From Abditibacteriota bacterium (GTDB lineage Bacteria > Armatimonadota > UBA5829), in the NCBI GenBank assembly GCA_017959625.1, contig JAGDAG010000290.1, positions 1 through 10,122 of the forward strand: a stretch of 10,122 nucleotides of DNA, written 5' to 3'. Position 1 is the stretch's first letter. Each line of letters opens with the position of its first letter. Positions 1 through 6,515 of the stretch are shown here, piece by piece. The notes beneath the pieces were generated by a model that did no database searches, was not told the origin of the DNA, and saw only the letters and a program-made list of their open reading frames with translations. Position numbers and translations under genes: made by a program.

Positions 1-1
1 C

Positions 2-229
2 ACCGCCTCGCTGAGGGGAAAGATGGCCAGCAACAAGGCAAAGTTCGACGTCTGGACCGACGCGGATCTTGAGGCCGACCCCGTCAAGCTGGGGCTTGCG
101 TGCTCCCCATCCCGCGTGGTGAAGATAATGACTCCCCCCTCCCGCTCCGGCGGAGACAAATACGAAGGCGAATCGGAAGAACTTGCCGACAGGCTGTTTG
201 AGACCCTTTCCTCTATGGAGGTGATATAA
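2..229 (+). CDS. etfB: Electron transfer flavoprotein beta subunit, C-terminal part (5' end outside window)
   Basis: The open frame enters from the left edge and ends at TAA 227-229, giving the last 75 residues. It reads SLRGKM near the edge and then SPSRVVKIMTPPSR, which match the conserved C-terminal stretch of EtfB/FixA proteins (LRGK, then a SP-T/S-RVVK-x-x-TPP-R pattern), followed by a short acidic helix. EtfB pairs with EtfA to form a cytoplasmic flavoprotein that passes electrons between a dehydrogenase and a quinone or, in bifurcating types, ferredoxin. Assignment is supported by the etfA start codon immediately after the stop. The ATG at 23 is internal, not a start. The flavin and AMP sites lie in the missing N-terminal part, so the Etf class cannot be read from this fragment. 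Confidence 0.9.
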   Translation, partial: TASLRGKMASNKAKFDVWTDADLEADPVKLGLACSPSRVVKIMTPPSRSGGDKYEGESEELADRLFETLSSMEVI

Positions 230-1429
230 ATGCTGAAGATAAACGACGAAAAATGCAAAGGCTGCGGGATCTGCGTGAAGGCCTGTCCCGCCGGCGCTCT
301 TTCCCTTTCGGACAAAAAAGCGGCGTGCGACGCCGACACCTGTTCGCTGTGCGGCGCCTGCGTTTCCGCATGCCCCTTTGACGCCATGTCCATAGAGATA
401 AACAAGCAGGCCTCCGAAGACCTTTCCGCCTATAAAGACGTGTGGGTGTTCGGCGAACAGAGGAACGGGAAGCCTGCGGAAGTGGTGCTGGAGCTCATAG
501 GCATCGGACGGCAGCTGGCAGACAAGCGGGGCTGCGATCTGTGCGTGGCTCTGCTGGGCGACGGCATGGACGCCGCCGCGGCGGAGCTGGCGGAATACCC
601 CGCGGACAAGATCCTGGTTTACGACCACTCCCTGCTGAAGGACTACGACGCCGAGCGGTATTCACGCCTGCTCACCGACGCCATACGCGCCGAGAAGCCG
701 GAGATACTGCTGGCAGGCGCCACCACCACCGGCCGTTCGTTCATGAGCGGAGTGGCCATCAGCCTTTACACCGGCCTCACCGCCGACTGCACGGGGCTGG
801 AGATAAGCGAAGACGGGCTGCTGCTGCAGACCCGCCCCGCCTACGGCGGCAATATAATGGCCACCATCACCTGCGAGTATTCCCGGCCCCAGATGGCCAC
901 GGTGCGGCACAAGGTGTTCCCCGTCCCGGCGAAACGCGCGGAGGGCAAAGCGGAGATCGTGAAAAAAGAGGTGAAGGAAGCCCTTCTTTCCAGCCGCAGC
1001 GAGATACTTGAGTTCATAGAAAACGTGGAAGAGAACGTGAACCTCACCGACGCCAACATCATAATTTCCGGCGGGAGAGGCCTGGGCTGCCCCGAGAACT
1101 TCGATATACTCCGGTCGCTGGCAGGCGAGATAGGCGCCGCCGTAGGCGCCAGCCGCGCCGCGGTGGACGCGGGGTGGATCCCCTATCCCCATCAGGTGGG
1201 TCAGACGGGCAAGACCGTGTGCCCTAAGCTGTATATAGCCTGCGGGATATCGGGAGCGGTGCAGCACCTGGCGGGGATGTCGTCCTCCGACACCATAATC
1301 GCCATAAACAAGGACAAGGACGCCCCCATATTCCAATACGCCGATTACGGCTTTGTGGGAGACTGCCTGGAGATACTCCCCCTGCTGGTCAAAAAGATAA
1401 AAGCAAAAAGAAACGGAGCGCAGCAATGA
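230..1429 (+). CDS. etfA: Electron transfer flavoprotein alpha subunit with N-terminal 2[4Fe-4S] ferredoxin domain
   Basis: This is a 399-residue EtfA/FixB with an added ferredoxin domain. Residues 1-55 carry two CxxCxxCxxxCP motifs (C9, C12, C15, C19 and C38, C41, C44, C48), a classic bacterial 2[4Fe-4S] ferredoxin. Residues about 70-240 are the EtfA N-terminal domain. Residues about 275-395 are the FAD-binding domain, with SGGRGLG (280-286), GASRAAVDAGW (306-316), QVGQTGKTV (322-330), GISGAVQHLAGM (339-350) and ADYGFVGD near the end. Ferredoxin-fused EtfA proteins are known in clostridial bifurcating systems such as caffeyl-CoA reductase (CarE) and lactate dehydrogenase (LctC); that this one bifurcates is inference. 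ATG 230 directly follows the etfB stop and has a near-perfect Shine-Dalgarno GGAGGTGAT at 217-225 inside etfB. The last four bases overlap the next gene. The partner dehydrogenase is not in the window. Confidence 0.95.
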   Translation: MLKINDEKCKGCGICVKACPAGALSLSDKKAACDADTCSLCGACVSACPFDAMSIEINKQASEDLSAYKDVWVFGEQRNGKPAEVVLELIGIGRQLADKRGCDLCVALLGDGMDAAAAELAEYPADKILVYDHSLLKDYDAERYSRLLTDAIRAEKPEILLAGATTTGRSFMSGVAISLYTGLTADCTGLEISEDGLLLQTRPAYGGNIMATITCEYSRPQMATVRHKVFPVPAKRAEGKAEIVKKEVKEALLSSRSEILEFIENVEENVNLTDANIIISGGRGLGCPENFDILRSLAGEIGAAVGASRAAVDAGWIPYPHQVGQTGKTVCPKLYIACGISGAVQHLAGMSSSDTIIAINKDKDAPIFQYADYGFVGDCLEILPLLVKKIKAKRNGAQQ

Positions 1430-2496
1430 ACAGTTACAAGATAGCCGTATATGCCGGGGACGGCATCGGGATAGAAGTCACGAGAGAAGCGGTAAAGGCG
1501 CTGAAGGCCTGTCAGGAGGTGTTCGGCAGTTTTGCCCTGGAATTCACGGAATTCAACTGGGGCAGCCGGTATTACAGGGAAACGGGGAAGATAACTCCCC
1601 CGGATTACCTCAACACCCTGGACGGTTTCGACTGCATCCTGCTGGGGGCCGTGGGCGACCCCGCCAACATACCCGACAGGATAGCCGTGGTGCCTCTTAT
1701 AGAGATGCGGCAGACCTTTGACCAGTATATAGGCCTGCGGCCCGCCACCCTTATGCCGGGCATCGACAGCTGCCTGGAGGGAAAGGAATACGGCGACATA
1801 GACATCTACTGCGTGAGGGAAAACTCCGAAGGCGAATACATCAACTGCGGCGGCCGCTTCAAGCCCGGCACCGAAGACGAAGTGGCCATACAGACCAACA
1901 TCCACACCAGAAAGGGCGTGGAGCGCATACTGCGCTACGGCTTCGGCGTGGCGGCAAAGAGGGGCAGACACCTCACCCTGGCCACCAAATCCAACGCCCT
2001 GCGGTTCGGCATGACCTTCTGGGACGACGTTCTGGAAGACATAAAGGGAGATTATCCGGATATCACCGTTGATAAATGCTACATAGACGCCCTTTGCATG
2101 GGGCTGGTGCAGAAGCCGGAGTTTTACGACACGGTGGTGGCCAGCAATATGTTCGGCGACATCATCTCCGACCTGGCGGGAGCGGTGACGGGCTCCATAG
2201 GCCTGGCTCCCTCGGGCAACGTGAACCCCGAGAAAAAGCACCCCTCCATGTTCGAGCCGGTGCACGGCTCCGCTCCGGACATAGCAGGCAAAAACATAGC
2301 CAACCCTATCGCGGCCATACGCTCCGGCGCCATGATGCTGGACCATTTCGGCTATGGCGACGCCTTCCGGCTGATAGAAAAGACAGTGGTGGACACCCTG
2401 AAGGAAAGAAAAGTCCTCACCCGGGACGTAGGAGGCTCGGCCTCCACCGCGGAGATGGGCGACTATATCGCGGAAAGGATACTCAAAGCAAAATAA
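1426..2496 (+). CDS. NAD-dependent decarboxylating 2-hydroxyacid dehydrogenase, tartrate / D-malate dehydrogenase type
   Basis: The 356-residue protein belongs to the isocitrate/isopropylmalate dehydrogenase superfamily and has the usual family length. It starts IAVYAGDGIGIEV. Visible active-site positions are R131 and Y138 in VRENSEGEY, K188 in ATKSN, D221 in YIDA, and D245 and D249 in NMFGDIISD; the 4-residue spacing of the last two metal-binding aspartates is canonical. The NAD site is EPVHGSAPDIAG (277-288). FNWGSRYYRETGKITP and FDQYIGLRPATLMPG resemble tartrate dehydrogenase and D-malate dehydrogenase (DmlA, TtuC, YcsA) more than LeuB or Icd. The expected reaction oxidises D-malate, tartrate or a related 2-hydroxyacid to the keto acid with NAD and Mn/Mg, often with CO2 loss. 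It overlaps etfA by ATGA (1426-1429), with GGAG at 1415-1418, so translation is probably coupled. The exact substrate cannot be set from sequence; a 3-isopropylmalate dehydrogenase is the main alternative. Confidence 0.85.
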   Translation: MNSYKIAVYAGDGIGIEVTREAVKALKACQEVFGSFALEFTEFNWGSRYYRETGKITPPDYLNTLDGFDCILLGAVGDPANIPDRIAVVPLIEMRQTFDQYIGLRPATLMPGIDSCLEGKEYGDIDIYCVRENSEGEYINCGGRFKPGTEDEVAIQTNIHTRKGVERILRYGFGVAAKRGRHLTLATKSNALRFGMTFWDDVLEDIKGDYPDITVDKCYIDALCMGLVQKPEFYDTVVASNMFGDIISDLAGAVTGSIGLAPSGNVNPEKKHPSMFEPVHGSAPDIAGKNIANPIAAIRSGAMMLDHFGYGDAFRLIEKTVVDTLKERKVLTRDVGGSASTAEMGDYIAERILKAK

Positions 2497-2502
2497 ACGG
2501 TT

Positions 2503-2530
2503 TGCCGGCCTGCGGGCCGGCATTTTTTTT
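2503..2530 (+). terminator. Intrinsic terminator of the etf operon
   Basis: TGCCGGCC (2503-2510) pairs perfectly with GGCCGGCA (2515-2522) around a TGCG loop, and eight T follow (2523-2530). It begins 7 bases after the dehydrogenase stop codon, so it ends the etfB-etfA-dehydrogenase transcript. Confidence 0.93.
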
Positions 2531-2570
2531 CGCCGGGGAACGGCGCGCGGTTGAGCGTTTTCCTCTTCCC

Positions 2571-2618
2571 GTCACCTCGGCGGAAAAGCGCCCTCAGAAG
2601 CTTTTCCGGTAAGAGGCC
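2571..2618 (+). repeat. Palindromic repeat, copy 1
   Basis: The left arm GTCACCTCGGCGGAAAAGC (2571-2589) pairs with the right arm GCTTTTCCGGTAAGAGGCC (2600-2618) around a 10-base loop. The arms share GGAAAAGC/GCTTTTCC and an outer CCT/AGG block, with a fixed mismatched core: CGG on the left opposite GTA on the right. That asymmetry gives the element an orientation, taken here as +. Confidence 0.75.
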
Positions 2619-2689
2619 TCAGGAGGGGCCCGGCGAGTGGCAATCGCCGGGAGGACCCTGATAAGAGTACAGACGGGAAGAGTGGGATC

Positions 2690-2716
2690 GGGGGGCCGTA
2701 TAAAAGGCCGTGGGCG
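2690..2716 (+). repeat. Inverted repeat A, left copy
   Basis: A 27-base segment with the core CGTATAAAAGGCCGTG. It matches the reverse complement of 3201-3227 at 25 of 27 positions. It follows palindrome copy 1, and its partner follows palindrome copy 3 when read on the other strand. Confidence 0.8.
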
Positions 2717-2734
2717 TGTCTTGCTATGCTAACC

Positions 2735-2780
2735 GGGTCATCTCGGCGGTTCGCCTTCGGGCGAACCGGTAAGATGACCC
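2735..2780 (+). repeat. Palindromic repeat, copy 2
   Basis: This is the cleanest copy. A 21-base left arm (2735-2755, starting GGGTCATCTCGGCGG) pairs with a 21-base right arm (2760-2780, ending CCGGTAAGATGACCC) around a TTCG tetraloop. Eighteen of 21 positions pair; the only mismatches are the CGG/GTA core seen in copy 1. The outer GGGTCATCT/AGATGACCC is perfect. It is followed by CCGCATCAGCCAAG, which resembles the CCGCAACAG tails of copies 4 and 5. Confidence 0.82.
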
Positions 2781-2886
2781 GCATCAGCCAAGCCAAAGAT
2801 TCGCAAACGCTCTGCATCAACAAACAAGCCTGAACCTACGCTAGGGTGGGAGGGGCGGAGCACCTGCTCGAGCATTTGTTCAAGCG

Positions 2887-2906
2887 TCGCCGTCAGGCGC
2901 AAGGCA
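2887..2906 (+). repeat. Inverted repeat B, left copy
   Basis: TCGCCGTCAGGCGCAAGGCA is an exact 20-base reverse complement of 3232-3251. A perfect 20-mer pair within 365 bases is far beyond chance. Confidence 0.82.
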
Positions 2907-3069
2907 GGAAGGCAAATCTGTAAGACGTCTGATTTGCCCTGCCGCAGAGCGAAGAACAAAGGCGAAGACGGGTCCAGGGCCGCAGGCCTTGGCCGTGAGG
3001 GGGGTCCGGGGCGATTCGGAAAGCCCCGGCCGGGTGTGGGCACGGCATGCCCACGAAAAAGAGGGGGGT

Positions 3070-3180
3070 TCATAAGGGGGGAACCATCCCCACTTGCAGA
3101 GAGAAAACTTTCAGTACAGCGTTGTTTTCTTCAAAATCGCCAAGTATGCTTTTGCCGCTCTCCTTGATCGGCTCCCCCAT
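3070..3180 (-). CDS. Possible small ORF, 36 codons, doubtful
   Basis: Reading the minus strand from ATG (3178-3180) to TGA (3070-3072) gives 36 residues beginning MGEPIKESGKSILGDF and ending QVGMVPPL. An AGGA lies about 8 bases before the ATG. Unlike other frames in this region, the peptide has balanced acidic, basic and hydrophobic residues and is not a low-complexity Arg/Gly/Pro translation. The open frame continues upstream to a TAA inside inverted repeat A, so it could also be a remnant of a longer gene or part of the repeat element. No domain is recognised and no promoter is evident. Confidence 0.2.
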   Translation of the reverse strand: MGEPIKESGKSILGDFEENNAVLKVFSLQVGMVPPL

Positions 3181-3200
3181 TTGCCATTTCCTATAGCTGC

Positions 3201-3227
3201 CGCTCACGGCCTTTTATACGACCCCCC
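3201..3227 (-). repeat. Inverted repeat A, right copy
   Basis: The reverse complement of this segment matches 2690-2716 at 25 of 27 positions, with differences C/T and G/A. Confidence 0.8.
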
Positions 3228-3231
3228 CACG

Positions 3232-3251
3232 TGCCTTGCGCCTGACGGCGA
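3232..3251 (-). repeat. Inverted repeat B, right copy
   Basis: An exact reverse complement of 2887-2906 over 20 bases. Here B lies four bases from A, whereas in the left half they are about 170 bases apart. Confidence 0.82.
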
Positions 3252-3279
3252 AAAGAAGGCGGCACGTGGTGCCCCCGAA

Positions 3280-3347
3280 GGTCTCTTACCGGAAAATGCC
3301 TGAAACGCTTCAGCGTTTCATCGGTGTACATTTTCCGCCGAGATGAC
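3280..3347 (-). repeat. Palindromic repeat, copy 3 (reverse orientation) with internal hairpin
   Basis: GGTCTCTTACCGGAAAATG (3280-3298) pairs with CATTTTCCGCCGAGATGAC (3329-3347). The TTACC side is on the left, so the element is inverted relative to copies 1 and 2. The loop carries a second hairpin, TGAAACGC-TTCA-GCGTTTCA (3301-3320), an 8-bp perfect stem. Confidence 0.78.
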
Positions 3348-3390
3348 GCCGTGAGCACTATGGCGCTTTGCGCCGTTCGTATTGCGAAGT

Positions 3391-3410
3391 CGGCGGGATG
3401 ACGCGGAGCG
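3391..3410 (+). repeat. 20-base dispersed repeat, copy 1
   Basis: CGGCGGGATGACGCGGAGCG occurs here and again, identically, at 9937-9956. It lies between palindromes 3 and 4 here and is the outer right arm of the large palindrome there. Confidence 0.8.
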
Positions 3411-3436
3411 CGCTTGGGCAACTTCTATGACTGGGA

Positions 3437-3483
3437 GATCTCTTACCGCCGCCTTGCCGTTGGCAAGCCGTCGCCGAGATGAC
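3437..3483 (-). repeat. Palindromic repeat, copy 4 (reverse orientation)
   Basis: The left arm contains TCTTACCGCCGCCTTGCC and the right arm GGCAAGCCGTCGCCGAGATGACC, closed around a GTT loop. The asymmetric TTACC/CGGCG core is again present. The right arm and its tail (3472-3506) align with 9906-9941 with three mismatches and one indel, which ties this copy to the large palindrome at the right end of the window. Confidence 0.72.
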
Positions 3484-3520
3484 CGCAACAGTCAAGACTT
3501 TCGGCGCGAAACGGCGCAAT

Positions 3521-3559
3521 AAAAAAGCGGAACGCTGGCTTCAGCAGCTCCCGTTCCGC
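3521..3559 (-). terminator. Intrinsic terminator of the sugar operon
   Basis: On the minus strand GCGGAACG (3559-3552) pairs with CGTTCCGC (3534-3527) and is followed by six T (3526-3521). The loop contains a further short GCTG/CAGC pairing. It lies about 60 bases downstream of the kinase stop codon. Confidence 0.85.
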
Positions 3560-3593
3560 ATACGCTTTTCATTCGTTCTGTCCGGCGTTCCCC

Positions 3594-3618
3594 AAGGGCC
3601 GGGCGCCGGCCCTTTTTT
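3594..3618 (+). terminator. Terminator-like hairpin on the + strand, overlapping the kinase stop codon
   Basis: GGGCCGG (3596-3602) pairs with CCGGCCC (3606-3612) around GCG, followed by six T (3613-3618). The T-tract is on the + strand, so the structure would stop rightward transcription from the repeat region and not the leftward sugar operon. On the minus strand only two T follow the stem. Confidence 0.65.
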
Positions 3619-5041
3619 ATAAGCCGGCTTTTGCCTGCGAGAGTTTTTTATAAAGCTCATAGGTCTCCATATATCTCTCGTGCATGGCCTGCCTGGGCAG
3701 GTATTCCGCCTTGGGCTTGATAAGGATGTCCCTGGCGGCCTCAAGACTGTCAAAGGCTCCTATGGCGGCTCCCGCCAGCATAAGGGTGCCGGTCGCGCCG
3801 GCCTCCTCCACGTCCACGGAAACCACTTTTTTGTTCAGTATGTCCGCCTTTATCTGCAGCCACTCGGGGCTCTTGGCTCCGCCGCCGGTGGCGGTGAGGT
3901 ATTCCGGCTCCACTCCGAAGCCTTTCATCACCTCAAGGTTCAGGAGCATCTCGTAATTCGCCCCCTCCAGTATAGAGCGGTAAAGCTGCTCTCTCGTGGT
4001 CTCCAGGGTGACGCCGTAAAAGGCGGCCTTTGCCGTTTCGTCCATATAGGGAGTGGCGGCGCCGCCGAAATGGGGGATGCACACTATGCCGGAGGGCTCG
4101 TCCCCCACGCTTCCGGAAAGCTCGGCGTAGGCCTTATCCGGAGCGAAGGTGTTGCGGAACCATTTCACCGCCGTGCCGCAGGTAAAGGCCAGCACGTAGC
4201 AGGCGTAAAGGCCGTCTATGGCGTAGGGCACCACGGAATAGCCCTTGTCGTAAAAGGCTTTTTCCCGGGGGGCTTCCGAAAAAACGGGAGTGATGCACTC
4301 CACGCTGCCCATGCCGTCGGAGGCTGCCCCGGCGCAGATGCTGCCGGAGCCCAGGGCCGCCGTCACCTGATCGTGGCTGCCGCTCACTATGGCGGCGTTT
4401 TTCAGGCCGCACAAAGAGGACGCGCCGGCGACGCTGCCGGTGGGGACGGGGCGCGAGAAGAGAGCCGGGTCCACGTCCGCCGCCAGGAAGGCTTCCCGGG
4501 ACCAGCATTTATTGCGGATATCGAAGCCCATGGTGCGGGCGGCAAGGGAATAGTCTATCTGGGCGCAGCCCGTGAGGCGGTAAACTATATAGTCTTCAAA
4601 AAGCAGCACCCTTTTGATCTTTTTATAGATATCGGGCTTATGCTTCTTTATCCACATGAGCTTGGGGAGGCTGTACATGCTGTGGGGCTTGGTGCCCACG
4701 GTATCGTAGAGGGGGAACTGCTCCAGATATCTGTATTCCTCCGCCCCTCTGGGGTCGGTATACATCATGGCGGGCAGGAGGATCCTGTCCGAAGCGTCCA
4801 GGGCCACGAAGGATTCCCCCAGACTGGTGACGCCTATGGCGTCTATGTCATAGCGGGAGGCGGCCCGGGATATGACCTCCTTTACCCCCTGCCACACCGT
4901 TTCCGGGTCCAGTTCGTGATCCCCCGCCCTGCGGGAGACCTCGTATTCGCAGGCCTCCGCCAGCAGGAAGCGCCCTTCCGAATCGTACAGGCTTATCTTG
5001 CAGCTGCCCGTCCCTATATCAAGTCCGCCGAGTATCTTCAT
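3617..5041 (-). CDS. FGGY-family carbohydrate (ketose) kinase
   Basis: The 474-residue protein is a complete FGGY sugar kinase, which phosphorylates a ketose with ATP in the cytoplasm. The N-terminal ATP loop is DIGTGS (8-13) with K15. MYTDPRG (93-99) matches the region where xylulokinases and fuculokinases carry an Asp-x-Arg that contacts sugar. EDYIVYRLTG (149-158) is a family signature. GSHDQ (221-225) supplies the catalytic base D224. The C-terminal FGGY segment holds ATGGGAKSPEWLQIKADIL (384-402) and EAGATG (413-418). The start ATG is preceded by GAGGA at 5052-5048 with a 6-base spacer. It is the last gene of the operon, 63 bases after the isomerase. Because the partner aldolase is of ketose-bisphosphate type, the product may be a ketose-1-phosphate, but D-xylulose, L-fuculose, L-rhamnulose and L-ribulose cannot be told apart by eye. 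Confidence 0.9.
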   Translation of the reverse strand: MKILGGLDIGTGSCKISLYDSEGRFLLAEACEYEVSRRAGDHELDPETVWQGVKEVISRAASRYDIDAIGVTSLGESFVALDASDRILLPAMMYTDPRGAEEYRYLEQFPLYDTVGTKPHSMYSLPKLMWIKKHKPDIYKKIKRVLLFEDYIVYRLTGCAQIDYSLAARTMGFDIRNKCWSREAFLAADVDPALFSRPVPTGSVAGASSLCGLKNAAIVSGSHDQVTAALGSGSICAGAASDGMGSVECITPVFSEAPREKAFYDKGYSVVPYAIDGLYACYVLAFTCGTAVKWFRNTFAPDKAYAELSGSVGDEPSGIVCIPHFGGAATPYMDETAKAAFYGVTLETTREQLYRSILEGANYEMLLNLEVMKGFGVEPEYLTATGGGAKSPEWLQIKADILNKKVVSVDVEEAGATGTLMLAGAAIGAFDSLEAARDILIKPKAEYLPRQAMHERYMETYELYKKLSQAKAGL

Positions 5042-5054
5042 AAAACGTCCTCAT

Positions 5055-5098
5055 AAAAAAGGCGGCAAAGGCGGCCCTTGAAAGCCCCTTTTGCCGCC
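5055..5098 (-). terminator. Terminator-like hairpin between isomerase and kinase
   Basis: On the minus strand GGCGGCAAA (5098-5090) pairs with TTTGCCGCC (5069-5061), extendable by a G-U and a G-C pair, and six T follow (5060-5055). The T-tract ends just before the kinase ribosome binding site (5052-5048). It begins 6 bases past the isomerase stop. It probably lowers kinase expression or protects the upstream mRNA end; there is little room for a separate kinase promoter. Confidence 0.72.
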
Positions 5099-5104
5099 GG
5101 AAAA

Positions 5105-6496
<1,392 letters not shown>

Positions 6497-6515
6497 GGTT
6501 TTTCCTCTTTTTATA

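Larger units (their letters stand above)
2531..3520. other. Repeat-rich intergenic region without a convincing gene
   Basis: About 1 kb between the etf operon terminator and the sugar operon terminator. I found no ORF with a recognisable domain; the longer open frames in it run through palindromes and G/C-rich simple sequence. It contains four palindromic elements (listed separately), two inverted-repeat pairs, and further hairpins: CCCGGCGA/TCGCCGGG (2629-2636 with 2644-2651), GGCAAATC/GATTTGCC (2911-2918 with 2931-2938), and GTGGGCA/TGCCCAC near 3036-3054. Composition changes around 3095-3195, where the DNA is visibly richer in A and T. No tRNA, rRNA, tmRNA or RNase P RNA signature was seen. 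Confidence 0.8.

Noticed and set aside
1345..2523. A 392-codon open frame on the - strand
   Set aside because: It is antisense to the dehydrogenase, which has full superfamily motifs, and it begins inside the terminator hairpin.
2738..3073. A 111-codon open frame on the - strand in the repeat region
   Set aside because: It runs through palindrome copy 2 and several hairpins, has Pro/Arg-rich ends, and shows no domain or ribosome binding site. It could be a spurious frame over a repeat.
3066..3090. GGGGTTCATAAGG-like segment reminiscent of part of RNase P RNA
   Set aside because: The rest of the conserved RNase P core (such as the AGAGGAAAGTCC and ACAGAA-type segments) is absent, and the local sequence is explained by a GGTTC/GAACC hairpin.
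2571..3520. Possible CRISPR array
   Set aside because: The repeats differ in orientation, length and spacing, and are palindromic with variable loops; there are no regular direct repeats or unique spacers.
3596..3612. Hairpin after the kinase as the operon's own terminator
   Set aside because: The T-tract is on the + strand. On the - strand only two T follow, and a proper leftward terminator is present at 3521-3559.
3680..5056. A 458-codon open frame on the + strand
   Set aside because: It is antisense to the FGGY kinase and is a by-product of GC-rich codon structure.
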